A stretch of DNA of 64,000 nt from Peribacillus simplex (GTDB lineage Bacteria; Bacillota; Bacilli; Bacillales; DSM-1321), in the NCBI RefSeq assembly GCF_030123325.1, contig NZ_CP126106.1:1330001-1394000 (forward strand). The letters run 5' to 3'. The translations under genes were made by a program, and so were the position numbers. The notes beneath the pieces are model-generated. The model saw only the letters and a program-made list of their open reading frames with translations. It was not told the DNA's origin and did no database searches. Within the stretch, counting starts at the first letter, position 1. Every line of letters starts with the position of its first letter. This document shows positions 36,265 to 45,161 of this stretch, one piece after another.

Positions 36265-36918
36265 ATGGGCAAAATTGGAGTTTATGGATCTTCCTTCGAT
36301 CCGGTCACGAATGTGCATTTATGGACAGCATCGACCATTGCGCATCGTGCTAAGCTAGACAAGGTGATTTTTTTGCCTTGTGCAAATGGCCGTATCGATA
36401 AACAGATGAAAACGAGCAATGAACATCGTTGGGAAATGCTAAATTTGGCAATAGGAGGCAACCCGCTATTCGAAGTTAGTGATTATGAAATCAATGAACG
36501 CGCCGGAACGAGTAAACAATATACTTGGTATACGATGGAATATTTTAAATCCCGATTTCCAAAGGACGAAGTTTATTTCATAATGGGTGCAGATTTACTT
36601 GAAGATATTGATAATCAAGATTTACCGGTACACTTACGATGGAAATTCAGGGAGAAATTGATTGCCAATCATAAATTCATCGTCATGGCAAGGGATGGGA
36701 TCGATATGCTGAAAATCATATCCAAAAGTCCATTGCTAAGAAATTATGATGATGGCAATACATTTCACCTTATAGATAAAGGTCTTTCCATGGAAATCAG
36801 TTCTACATATATAAGGGATGAATTCGCGATGGGCGGGGAACCAAGATATTTACTGCCTGATCAGTGTTATCAGTATATCGTGGATAATAAGCTGTATCAT
36901 AAAGCATCTAATCCATAA
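36265..36918 (+). CDS. NadD-like nicotinate-nucleotide adenylyltransferase paralogue
   Basis: A 217-residue nucleotidyltransferase. N-terminal motif VYGSSFDPVTNVHLWTA is a T-x-x-H variant of the (H/T)xGH motif; FIMGADLLEDI and ISSTYIRDEF complete the family pattern. NadD/NadM enzymes adenylate nicotinate or nicotinamide mononucleotide in NAD synthesis. The canonical nadD of Bacillus lies in another locus, so this is an extra copy at the end of the kynurenine operon. Target nucleotide uncertain. ATG 36265 with GGGGGGAG seven bases upstream. Confidence 0.78.
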   Translation: MGKIGVYGSSFDPVTNVHLWTASTIAHRAKLDKVIFLPCANGRIDKQMKTSNEHRWEMLNLAIGGNPLFEVSDYEINERAGTSKQYTWYTMEYFKSRFPKDEVYFIMGADLLEDIDNQDLPVHLRWKFREKLIANHKFIVMARDGIDMLKIISKSPLLRNYDDGNTFHLIDKGLSMEISSTYIRDEFAMGGEPRYLLPDQCYQYIVDNKLYHKASNP

Positions 36919-36934
36919 GTGCTCGCCAGGTATT

Positions 36935-36965
36935 AAAGGGCTCGTTCTCAGGAACGAGCCCTTTT
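36935..36965 (+). terminator. Terminator of the kynurenine operon
   Basis: AAAGGGCTCGTTC/GAACGAGCCCTTT perfect stem, TCAG loop, T tail. Confidence 0.9.
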
Positions 36966-37023
36966 CGTTTGGGAAGTTCTTTAACTTTCTATAAATTTAA
37001 ATAAAAGGACATGTAATACCTAG

Positions 37024-37053
37024 TTGACAACTATGTAAACTTTGTTTTATGGT
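37024..37053 (+). promoter_or_regulatory. Probable promoter of the sulfate importer operon
   Basis: TTGACA at 37024-37029 and TATGGT at 37048-37053, 18 bases apart; the only good promoter-like pair before the leader terminator. Confidence 0.5.
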
Positions 37054-37095
37054 AAGGATATACAAAAATCAGAATATTTGCTGATCAGAGAACTG

Positions 37096-37149
37096 AAGGC
37101 ATACTATCTCCTGAATTAATGAATGAATGGAAATAGCATGCCTTTTTTG
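37096..37149 (+). promoter_or_regulatory. Terminator hairpin in the sbp leader (possible attenuator)
   Basis: AAGGCAT-CTAT arms pair with ATAG-ATGCCTT around a long loop, followed by TTTTTT, between the promoter and the sbp ribosome site. No S-box or T-box consensus is seen in the 70 bases before it. It could control read-through into the sulfate genes. Confidence 0.5.
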
Positions 37150-37171
37150 TTGTATAAAAAGGGGGAAGCTC

Positions 37172-38200
37172 ATGAAAAAGTTGATGTTATTGACAAGTTT
37201 GATTTTATCCTTCGGTGTACTTGCTGGATGCAACTCGGAAAAAACGGAAGGGGAAGGGACATCAAAGTCAGTCGAGCTTTTGAATGTTTCATATGATCCG
37301 ACACGGGAATTGTACCAGGAATTCAATGAAGCGTTCGTGAAGCATTGGAAAGAAGAATCCGGTCAAGATGTAACGATTCAACAATCACATGGCGGATCGG
37401 GTAAACAGGGCAGGGCCGTTATTGATGGATTGGAAGCGGATGTCGTTACATTGGCATTGGCTTATGATATTGATGCCATTTATGAAGCTAGTAACCTATT
37501 AGCGAAGGATTGGCAAAAACGTTTACCGGAAAACTCGACACCATACACATCAACGATTGTGTTTTTGGTGAAAAAAGATAACCCTAAAGGCATTAAAGAT
37601 TGGGATGATCTTATTAAAAAGGATGTATCCGTCATAACACCAAATCCGAAGACAAGCGGAGGGGCAAGGTGGAATTATCTGGCTGCCTGGGCTTATGCGG
37701 AGAAGAATTTCGATAATGACGAAACAAAAGTGAAGGATTTCATGAAAAAACTTTATCAGAATGTTGAAGTCCTGGATTCAGGGGCCCGCGGTGCAACCAC
37801 CACTTTTGTAGAAAGGGGAATTGGTGACGTACTTATCGCTTGGGAGAACGAAGCCTATTTAACACTGGAAGAATTCGGTGATGACAAATATGAAATCGTT
37901 AATCCTTCAATCAGTATATTAGCAGAGCCACCAGTAGCTGTTGTTGATGAAGTCGTTGACAAAAAAGGAACAAAGGAAGTGGCTGAAGCTTACCTGAAAT
38001 ACCTATATACGGTTACCGGTCAGGAAATTGCCGCGAAAAACTTCTATCGTCCAAGGGATGAGAAGGTTCTAGCTGAATACGAAGACCAATTTGCAAAAAT
38101 CGATATGGTGACTGTTGAAGATACGTTTGGCGGTTGGAAAAAGGCCCAGGAAACACATTTTAATGATGGCGGTACATTTGACGAGATTTATCAACAGTAA
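37172..38200 (+). CDS. sbp: Sulfate/thiosulfate-binding lipoprotein
   Basis: A 342-residue binding protein with signal peptide and lipobox LAGC (Cys about residue 20). Family motifs: [56 protein letters not shown] and [11 protein letters not shown]. It delivers sulfate to the CysTWA transporter encoded next. ATG 37172 has AAAAAGGGGGAAG upstream. Confidence 0.93.
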   Translation: MKKLMLLTSLILSFGVLAGCNSEKTEGEGTSKSVELLNVSYDPTRELYQEFNEAFVKHWKEESGQDVTIQQSHGGSGKQGRAVIDGLEADVVTLALAYDIDAIYEASNLLAKDWQKRLPENSTPYTSTIVFLVKKDNPKGIKDWDDLIKKDVSVITPNPKTSGGARWNYLAAWAYAEKNFDNDETKVKDFMKKLYQNVEVLDSGARGATTTFVERGIGDVLIAWENEAYLTLEEFGDDKYEIVNPSISILAEPPVAVVDEVVDKKGTKEVAEAYLKYLYTVTGQEIAAKNFYRPRDEKVLAEYEDQFAKIDMVTVEDTFGGWKKAQETHFNDGGTFDEIYQQ

Positions 38201-38270
38201 TAAGCATGAAGAGGGAGAGGGCTTTATCACCTTCTCCTTCATAAATCGGAAAAAGAGCTGAGGCGAAGCT

Positions 38271-39110
38271 ATGAATATAGTGACAGAAGGTAAACAGACG
38301 AAAAAGAGGACCATACCCGGTTTTGGCTTGACGATGGGTTTTACGTTGCTGTATCTCTCCATCATCGTTTTGATCCCGTTATCCATGGTTTTTCTAAACA
38401 CATTTTCAATGGGGCTTCACGACTTTTGGGCGACCATCACTGAGCCGAGGGTTGTTGCTTCGTATAAATTGAGTTTCATGACAGCGTTAACTGCGGCCTT
38501 TGTGAACGCAGTTTTTGGTGTGTTAATTGCCTGGGTGCTCACTCGTTATGAGTTTCCCGGCAAACGGATCATCGATGGACTGGTGGATTTGCCTTTTGCC
38601 CTCCCGACTGCCGTGGCAGGAATTACTTTGACCACCTTGTACTCACCGAACGGATGGATCGGGCAATTTTTCGGGTTTAAAATCGCTTTCACTCCTGCCG
38701 GGATCATCATCGCCCTAATATTCATCGGTCTTCCATTCGTGGTGCGGATGGTCCAACCGGTGCTTGAAAATATCGAAAAAGGGATGGAAGAAGCTTCTGC
38801 TTCTTTAGGGGCGAACCGAATGCAGACATTCATTAAAATTATTTTCCCTGAATTGATTCCAGCGATATTGACGGGTTTTGCACTTTCGTTTGCGAGGGCA
38901 CTTGGAGAGTATGGTTCCGTTGTCTTCATTGCCGGAAATATGCCGTTCAAAACGGAGATTTCCCCGCTGATCATCATGACAAAGCTTGAACAATATGATT
39001 ATGAAGGGGCAACAGCTGTTGCTGCCGTCATGCTCATGATTACATTTATAATTTTGTTCACCATCAATATCTTGCAATGGTGGACCGGCAAAAGATATTC
39101 AGGGAAGTAG
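38271..39110 (+). CDS. cysT: Sulfate ABC transporter permease CysT
   Basis: A 279-residue permease with about six membrane segments and the EAA loop EEASASLGANRMQTFIKIIFPELIPAIL. The GLTMGFTLLYLSIIVLIPLSMVF start and ALGEYGSVVFIAGN region are typical of CysT/CysU. Ends 11 bases before cysW. Heterodimer partner of CysW. Confidence 0.92.
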   Translation: MNIVTEGKQTKKRTIPGFGLTMGFTLLYLSIIVLIPLSMVFLNTFSMGLHDFWATITEPRVVASYKLSFMTALTAAFVNAVFGVLIAWVLTRYEFPGKRIIDGLVDLPFALPTAVAGITLTTLYSPNGWIGQFFGFKIAFTPAGIIIALIFIGLPFVVRMVQPVLENIEKGMEEASASLGANRMQTFIKIIFPELIPAILTGFALSFARALGEYGSVVFIAGNMPFKTEISPLIIMTKLEQYDYEGATAVAAVMLMITFIILFTINILQWWTGKRYSGK

Positions 39111-39121
39111 GAGGGGATAGG

Positions 39122-40006
39122 ATGGAACATGGTAATTCAGTTGTTGCTAAAACGAAGCACCCAGTCAGCATTACGAGAAACGCAACAAAAGAGCCTAAAT
39201 CGATACAATGGGTCCTTATCTCCATTGTTTTGCTATTTTTGACTTTATTTTTAGTTGTCCCATTAATCGCAATCTTTGTAAAAGCTTTTGAAAAAGGTGC
39301 AGAAGCTTATTTTGCGGCCATTGCCCATCCTGATTCCTTGGCTGCGATTAAGTTAACATTGATTGTTGTCCTCATCACCTTGCCACTTAATGCCATATTC
39401 GGGGTTGTGGCTGCGTGGACCATAACAAAATATGATTTCAAGGGAAAAAACTTCTTAATAACACTGATAGATTTGCCTTTTTCCGTATCACCCGTCATTG
39501 CCGGGCTGATATTCGTCCTTCTGTTTGGCTTACATGGAACATTTGGTCCACTGCTGCAATCCTTTGACATTAAAGTGATTTTTTCAATACCAGGGATTGT
39601 CATCGCCTCCATTTTCATCACCTTCCCATTCATTGCACGCGAATTGATCCCGCTCATGCAAAGTCAGGGGACGTCTGAAGAAGAGGCCTCACTCACGCTG
39701 GGTGCTGGAGGGTTTAAGACATTTTGGTATGTGACGCTTCCCAATATAAAATGGGGACTACTATATGGAGTCATCCTTTGCAATGCAAGGACAATCGGGG
39801 AGTTTGGAGCTGTATCGGTCGTATCGGGCCATATACGTGGCATGACAAACACGATGCCGCTTCATATTGAAATCTTATACAATGAATATCAATTTTCGGC
39901 TGCTTTTGCCGTTGCATCCCTGATGTCCATCTTTGCAATCATGACCTTGATCATTAAAAGTTTCATTGAATGGAAAACGGACTTTAAATCGACCAAAGCG
40001 AGTTAG
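39122..40006 (+). CDS. cysW: Sulfate ABC transporter permease CysW
   Basis: A 294-residue permease with the [33 protein letters not shown]-type loop and [19 protein letters not shown], characteristic of CysW. A longer N-terminus is positively charged. ATG 39122 has GGAGGGGAT upstream; an in-frame extension into cysT is rejected. Confidence 0.92.
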   Translation: MEHGNSVVAKTKHPVSITRNATKEPKSIQWVLISIVLLFLTLFLVVPLIAIFVKAFEKGAEAYFAAIAHPDSLAAIKLTLIVVLITLPLNAIFGVVAAWTITKYDFKGKNFLITLIDLPFSVSPVIAGLIFVLLFGLHGTFGPLLQSFDIKVIFSIPGIVIASIFITFPFIARELIPLMQSQGTSEEEASLTLGAGGFKTFWYVTLPNIKWGLLYGVILCNARTIGEFGAVSVVSGHIRGMTNTMPLHIEILYNEYQFSAAFAVASLMSIFAIMTLIIKSFIEWKTDFKSTKAS

Positions 40007-40016
40007 GAGGAATGAA

Positions 40017-41081
40017 ATGAGTATCATCATTGAAAATGTTACAAAATATTACGGGTCCTATCAAGCACTTCAAAACATCAATTTGGAGATAAAGAGCGGT
40101 GAACTCGTAGCCCTCCTCGGCCCTTCCGGATCGGGAAAAACGTCATTACTGCGTATCATCGCCGGTCTTGAACAAGCAGAAAACGGGAAGATCCTCTTCA
40201 ATGAAGAGAATTATACGCATAAACATGTAAAAGATCGAAATGTGGGTTTCGTCTTTCAGCATTATGCCCTTTTTCGTAATATGACGATTTTTGATAATAT
40301 CGCCTATGGATTAAAGGTCCGCCCTAGAAAAATAAGGCCCAGTAAAAACGTTATTGGACAAAAGGTCACCGAATTGCTTCAGCTTGTCAAGTTGGAAGGA
40401 TATAAAGATCGTTATCCATCCCAATTATCAGGCGGCCAGCGCCAGCGTGTCGCATTGGCAAGGGCACTTGCGGTTGAACCGAATATCCTTTTGCTTGATG
40501 AACCATTCGGGGCATTGGATGCCAAGGTTCGCAAAGAACTTCGGCGTTGGCTAAGAAGACTTCACGATGAATTCAATGTTACAAGTGTGTTCGTGACGCA
40601 TGATCAAGAAGAGGCGATGGATGTTGCCGATCGGGTCGTAATCATGAATGAAGGGAAAATTGAACAGATTGGAACTCCGGAAGAAGTATATGATCACCCT
40701 GAAAATCCCTTTGTTTATGATTTTCTCGGCAGTGTCAATCTATTGAAGGGCAACGTCCATAAAGGGAAATTGGTAACTGGGAATGTGGAAATGAATGCAC
40801 CGGACATTGAAGATGGAATGGGCACTGGTTATGTAAGGAATCATAACTTCATCATAGAAAGAGAACCATCGGAAAGGGACTCGATTGCATCCATCATTGA
40901 CCATATCCATACAATTGGCCCCATCGTCCGGATTGAAGTCATTCGTCAGGATACAAACGAACCGCTGGAAATCGAACTGACGAAAGATCAATATTTGAAT
41001 CTAGGAATAAGCAAAGGGGAAAGGGTATATGTCCGCCCGAAAGAATTGAGAGTTTTTGTCGACTTTATGGCTGGGATTTAA
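40017..41081 (+). CDS. cysA: Sulfate ABC transporter ATPase CysA
   Basis: A 354-residue ATPase: Walker A GPSGSGKT (35-42), signature [15 protein letters not shown], Walker [20 protein letters not shown] and H-loop [11 protein letters not shown]-terminal TOBE-like regulatory region (about 240-354) follows. The [16 protein letters not shown] stretch is typical of CysA. AGGAGG lies seven bases before ATG 40017. Last gene of sbp-cysT-cysW-cysA. Confidence 0.93.
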   Translation: MSIIIENVTKYYGSYQALQNINLEIKSGELVALLGPSGSGKTSLLRIIAGLEQAENGKILFNEENYTHKHVKDRNVGFVFQHYALFRNMTIFDNIAYGLKVRPRKIRPSKNVIGQKVTELLQLVKLEGYKDRYPSQLSGGQRQRVALARALAVEPNILLLDEPFGALDAKVRKELRRWLRRLHDEFNVTSVFVTHDQEEAMDVADRVVIMNEGKIEQIGTPEEVYDHPENPFVYDFLGSVNLLKGNVHKGKLVTGNVEMNAPDIEDGMGTGYVRNHNFIIEREPSERDSIASIIDHIHTIGPIVRIEVIRQDTNEPLEIELTKDQYLNLGISKGERVYVRPKELRVFVDFMAGI

Positions 41082-41102
41082 GAATGGGTCGAATATTGAC
41101 GG

Positions 41103-41127
41103 AAAAACCGCTTAGAGCGGTTTTTTT
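41103..41127 (+). terminator. Terminator of the sulfate operon
   Basis: AAAAACCGCT/AGCGGTTTTT stem with TAG loop and T run. Confidence 0.9.
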
Positions 41128-41602
41128 GTTTTTTTAATGGTGCTGACAGCAGGATTTTCCTGTACGAAAGGTAAATATTCTTCAAATTGTTGCAAAAGGG
41201 CTTCCGTGCATTAGGGAATGGTGAGTTTTTACCCGTCAATAGTCTATGGTCACATGGAGCTAAACACTAGATAAAAAGTCTTGCATCAAAATAAGAAGAA
41301 TGTTATGTAAGATATTGGATGTTTTATCACGAGAAAAAGTCGAATTTTTATGGTTAATGTTAAAATTGAAATATAATTGTAATATTGTTATTACGCATTT
41401 GACAAAATCTGATGATATACTACGACTTAGATGAAAACATAGTAGAGTTTAATAAATGTATTTAATATAATCACAACCTTGAAGATTACATAAAGAGTAA
41501 AAAAAATAGAGAAGAGTTCCCAGCAATTTATTTTGACTAATCATTTTTCATAGAGAAAAAGAAGTGGGTCGATGGAAATGCAAGGGGAGGAAAGCAGGGG
41601 AA
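41128..41602 (+). promoter_or_regulatory. cwlO upstream region with extended -10 promoter
   Basis: AT-rich 475 bases. An extended -10 (TGATATACT, 41413-41421) is the best promoter candidate and would give a leader of about 175 bases. Long leaders are known for cwlO in B. subtilis, where WalR controls it. I see TGTAAT-type half sites near 41375 but not a clean direct repeat. Confidence 0.4.
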
Positions 41603-42997
41603 ATGAGTTTGAAGAAAAAACTTATCGTATTGAACACGACAATTATGCTTGGCTTAGGAAGCGCTTTTGCCATACCATCTGTAAAAGCTGAATCCATCTC
41701 GGATATTCAATCACAACGCACAGGAATACAATCAGATATTTCAGAGGCAGAACAAGTTATTCAGGAATTGAAAAAAGAACAAACGAAGATGAATGCCCAA
41801 ATTGCCCAGATAGAATCGGCAATGAAAGAAAATGACCAAAAAATCAAAGATACTAAACAAGAAATTAAAGACACCGAAAAAGACATAGATTCTTTAAAGA
41901 AAGAAATTAAAGCTTTGGAAGAAAGAATCGCAAAACGCGAGGAAGTCTTGAAAGAGCGCGCGCGTTCTTTCCAAGAGAGCGGCGGGGATGTTGAGTACCT
42001 AGAAGTTGTTTTAGGTTCTAAAAGCTTTGGTGAATTCGTTAATCGTGTTGGAGCGGTAGCCACTATCGTGGAAGCTGACCAACAGATTCTTAGCGAACAG
42101 GAAGCGGATAAAGCTGACTTAGAAAAAAAACAAGCGACTGTTGAGAAAAAATTGCAAAGCCTAAAGGATATGGAAGTAGAGCTTAAAGGCATGCAATCTC
42201 AAATTAAAGATCAAAAAGCTGAAACTGTCAATATGAAGGCTAAGATTGAAGAGAAAGAATCGGAAACAGAGGCCGTAAAACAAGCTTTAGAGAATAAAGA
42301 TGCCGGTTTAGAAGCACAAATTGCCTCCATTCGTGAAAATATCAAAAAAGAGGAAGAGCGTAAAGCATCAGAAAAAGCAGATCTTGACCGTGCTGCTGAT
42401 GAAGTTAATTCTTCAAATGCTTCTAGTGAAGGATCATCAAGTTCTTCTAGTAAAGAATCATCAAGTTCTTCTAAAGCTGAATCGTCAGCATCTAGTTCGT
42501 CTAAAGGTGAATCATCATCAAATTCATCTGAAAACAGTTCTTCTGATAAACCTGCAGCAGCTAGTAAGCCTGCAGCCAGTAAAACTGAAACATCAAGCAA
42601 GCCTAGCAGTGCAAATACAGGCTCTGCAATTACAGCAGGTTATAAATATATCGGTAACTCCACATATAAATTTGGTGGCGGAAGAACGGCATCCGATATC
42701 GCTAATGGTCTTTTCGATTGTTCAGGATTCGTTGCATGGGCTTATAAACAAGCTGGTGTGAACCTTCCAGCCAGTACGGATGCATTGAAAAGTGCAGGAC
42801 GTCAAGTATCTAGTAGTCAAAAACAACCTGGAGATTTAGTGTTCTTCAATACCTACAAAACTGATGGGCATGTCGGTATTTATGTCGGCGGCGGCAAATT
42901 TATCGGTTCCCAAAGTTCAACAGGTGTTGCGATCGCCAATATGGCAAGCGGATATTGGGCAGATAAATTCAACGGCCGTGTCGTTCGTGTAAACTAA
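41603..42997 (+). CDS. cwlO: Peptidoglycan DL-endopeptidase CwlO-like
   Basis: A 464-residue secreted cell-wall hydrolase. Signal peptide to about residue 28 (ending KA). Long coiled coil about 30-270, low-complexity Ser/Lys/Ala linker about 275-340, C-terminal NlpC/P60 domain about 345-464. Catalytic Cys373 in LFDCSGFVAW, His in DGHVGIYVGGG. Cleaves D-Glu-mDAP bonds during elongation, controlled by FtsEX in B. subtilis. The N-terminal coiled-coil half matches CwlO/PcsB design. Start ATG 41603 with GGGGAGG upstream (spacing long); TTG 41609 is an alternative. Confidence 0.88.
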   Translation: MSLKKKLIVLNTTIMLGLGSAFAIPSVKAESISDIQSQRTGIQSDISEAEQVIQELKKEQTKMNAQIAQIESAMKENDQKIKDTKQEIKDTEKDIDSLKKEIKALEERIAKREEVLKERARSFQESGGDVEYLEVVLGSKSFGEFVNRVGAVATIVEADQQILSEQEADKADLEKKQATVEKKLQSLKDMEVELKGMQSQIKDQKAETVNMKAKIEEKESETEAVKQALENKDAGLEAQIASIRENIKKEEERKASEKADLDRAADEVNSSNASSEGSSSSSSKESSSSSKAESSASSSSKGESSSNSSENSSSDKPAAASKPAASKTETSSKPSSANTGSAITAGYKYIGNSTYKFGGGRTASDIANGLFDCSGFVAWAYKQAGVNLPASTDALKSAGRQVSSSQKQPGDLVFFNTYKTDGHVGIYVGGGKFIGSQSSTGVAIANMASGYWADKFNGRVVRVN

Positions 42998-43010
42998 TCG
43001 TTCTTTAAGT

Positions 43011-43046
43011 AAGCAGGGGGAAAAATGCCCCTGCTTATTTTTTTTT
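43011..43046 (+). terminator. Terminator of cwlO
   Basis: AAGCAGGGG/CCCCTGCTT stem followed by ATTTTTTTT. Confidence 0.9.
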
Positions 43047-43195
43047 TGAAAAAAATCGAAAAAAAAATGAAACTTATTTTGAAATTAAACGTAAATACTA
43101 TAAGATTAAACAAGGATAGGTGATGTGGACTTTCAGTAATCTGGGTATAGATATAATGAAACAACATTCCATACTATTAAACGGAGGCAAAAAAC

Positions 43196-43633
43196 ATGAT
43201 GAAAAAATTTATGGCTGCATTACTTACGATTACACTAGCATTCTCGCCAGTCGGCACTTATGTATTCCAAGACCATACGGAGTCAGTCGATGCAAGGGGT
43301 TACAAGTCTGGAAAAAGAAGCTTTAACAGCAACAACAATAATAATTCGAATTTCCAAAATAAACAAACGAAGAAATCCGATGCTACTACTGCCAATAAAG
43401 CCAAGACTGGAAACACATTCGCAAAAGGCGGCTTAATGAAAGGACTTATGCTAGGTGGACTGGCAGGTTTGCTTTTTGGTAGCCTATTCGCTAATATGGG
43501 AGCCCTCGGTTCTATACTTGGTCTATTAATCAACGTGTTAGCGGTCGTTGTATTGATCGTTGTAATCCGTAAAATATTCACCTATTTCAAAGATAAGAAG
43601 AAGAAAGAGGATACAAACCCATGGAGAGGCTAA
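43196..43633 (+). CDS. Small membrane protein (Tim44-like annotation group)
   Basis: A 145-residue protein: N-terminal signal-like segment (KKFMAALLTITLAFSPVGTYVF), Asn/Lys-rich linker, then two hydrophobic Gly-rich helices (GGLMKGLMLGGLAGLLFGSLF and GSILGLLINVLAVVVLIVVI) and a Lys-rich tail. Bacillus homologues are often labelled Tim44-like, without proven role. GGAGGC precedes the ATG. The downstream yxcD-like gene overlaps its end by 13 bases, so they form an operon. Confidence 0.7.
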   Translation: MMKKFMAALLTITLAFSPVGTYVFQDHTESVDARGYKSGKRSFNSNNNNNSNFQNKQTKKSDATTANKAKTGNTFAKGGLMKGLMLGGLAGLLFGSLFANMGALGSILGLLINVLAVVVLIVVIRKIFTYFKDKKKKEDTNPWRG

Positions 43634-43920
43634 AGATTTCCGAACAAGATATCATCAATGCGGTTTGTGTTTACATTGCCCGTAAAAAGCAGGTACAACC
43701 TAATGAGGTAGAAGTGGAGTTAATGTATGATGATGATTATGGCTTTTCGGCGGAAGCGTTCGTCGATGGCCGGAAACAAGTGTTAATTACCATCAACTTG
43801 ATAGAAGCGCTTCGCTTATGGCTGGATGAATATATGAATAAAGATCCATACTCGGGTATTGAACTTGTTTTGGATGATGAAGAAGGCATAGTGGCTTTAG
43901 TAAGTGAAAGTAATAGATAA
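43621..43920 (+). CDS. yxcD: YxcD family protein (DUF2653)
   Basis: A 99-residue acidic protein: LKISEQDIINAVCVYIARKKQVQP start and ELMYDDDYGFSAEAFVDGR core match the DUF2653/YxcD family of Bacillus. Function unknown; cytosolic. The start overlaps the preceding membrane protein gene (13 bases). Confidence 0.8.
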   Translation: MERLKISEQDIINAVCVYIARKKQVQPNEVEVELMYDDDYGFSAEAFVDGRKQVLITINLIEALRLWLDEYMNKDPYSGIELVLDDEEGIVALVSESNR

Positions 43921-43922
43921 GT

Positions 43923-43957
43923 AAAAAAGGATGCCGTAAACGGCATCCTTTTTATTT
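43923..43957 (+). terminator. Rho-independent terminator
   Basis: AAGGATGCCG/CGGCATCCTT perfect stem, TAAA loop, TTTATTTTT. Confidence 0.9.
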
Positions 43958-44146
43958 TTAATATGGCACAAGTCGATTCTTTGGGAGGAAAAGGATAAAA
44001 GAGATAGAAAAGTAGTGAAGCGAACTAAGCAAAATCCAGATTACCAACACTTATTTCAGACTCTGAAATATATATTTTCCATTTGTTGCAAAAAATGGTC
44101 CGTGGAAGTAGGATGGATATATGTTCAAGTCAAAGGAGGAGAAAAA

Positions 44147-45121
44147 GTGAAAGGTTATATTGAAGATATCACTTTTTTAAATGAAAAGGCCATAAAGTTC
44201 GGCAATGAAAAAGTTGAAGCGATACTTGCGCCATCTTTAGGAAGCAATCTGCTTTCGTTGAAGTACAAGCATAAGGATATTGAGTTGCTGCGCACTCCGG
44301 AAAGTGTGGAAGAGTATAATAAAGCCCCCGTTTTGTATGGAATGCCAATCCTGTTTCCTCCTAATCGAATTGAAGATGGTCAATTTACATATAAGGGGAC
44401 TGAGTATAAGTTTCCAATCAATGAAATGAAAAAATCCAATCATATTCATGGTTTTTTGCATGACAAGCCGTGGCAGGTCTGCAAAAAGGAAGTGAACGGG
44501 AAAGCGATCGTCATTCATACTGAATTTTCAAGCAGCGATTTTGATCTAAAAGGTAGCTTTCCGCAAGATATCACTGTGAATATGTCTTTCTCTTTAAAGG
44601 CAGAAATATTGGAAATACAATTGGAAATCACCAACAAGGGCATTGAACCCTTTCCGTGGGGAGCAGGTTATCACACTGTATTCAATTTTCCATTTGGACC
44701 AGGGAGTAACTTGGAGGATTGCAGAATATCTCTTCCTGTCAATAAACATTGGGAATTGAATGAAAGGTCATTGCCCACTGGTGCAATTCATGAAACGGCC
44801 AATACATTGGAAATCCAAAACGGTATTAGCTTGGATGGCAGGCTATTTGATGACCTATTTGGCTATGATGAGGAAAGAGCGCTGGAAAACGAGTGCATAC
44901 TCACTGACCAAGAAGCTGGCGTACAGGTCATCTATCATGGCGATCAACATTTTAAGTTTTGGGTATTGTTCAACCAGGAAGGTTTCGTCTGTCCTGAACC
45001 ATATACATGGGTAACGAATGCCCCTAATTTGGATTTGTCTGCAAAAATGACTGGATTGAGGGAGTTATGCTCAGGGGAAACGGTTCAGCTGAAAACTAGA
45101 TTGATTATGAAAGATATATAA
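44147..45121 (+). CDS. Aldose 1-epimerase family protein
   Basis: A 324-residue galactose mutarotase-like beta-sandwich. Conserved blocks: ILFPPNRIEDGQFTYKGTEY, HIHGFLHDKPW with the catalytic-region His, PWGAGYHTVFNFP and a C-terminal PEPYTW. The subgroup is the YeaD/LacX-like aldose epimerases. Start GTG 44147 has AAAGGAGGAG upstream; the in-frame extension to 44015 lacks a site. Monocistronic. Confidence 0.85.
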   Translation: MKGYIEDITFLNEKAIKFGNEKVEAILAPSLGSNLLSLKYKHKDIELLRTPESVEEYNKAPVLYGMPILFPPNRIEDGQFTYKGTEYKFPINEMKKSNHIHGFLHDKPWQVCKKEVNGKAIVIHTEFSSSDFDLKGSFPQDITVNMSFSLKAEILEIQLEITNKGIEPFPWGAGYHTVFNFPFGPGSNLEDCRISLPVNKHWELNERSLPTGAIHETANTLEIQNGISLDGRLFDDLFGYDEERALENECILTDQEAGVQVIYHGDQHFKFWVLFNQEGFVCPEPYTWVTNAPNLDLSAKMTGLRELCSGETVQLKTRLIMKDI

Positions 45122-45123
45122 AA

Positions 45124-45157
45124 AAACACCTTGGCACTTATGGATGCCAAGGTGTTT
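45124..45157. terminator. Bidirectional terminator
   Basis: AAACACCTTGGCA/TGCCAAGGTGTTT perfect stem between convergent genes. Confidence 0.9.
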
Positions 45158-45161
45158 AAGG

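Noticed and set aside
37050..37150. S-box (SAM) riboswitch in the sbp leader
   Set aside because: Only a weak CTGATCAGAGAACTGAAGG resemblance; the conserved GGCAACC and core blocks are missing.
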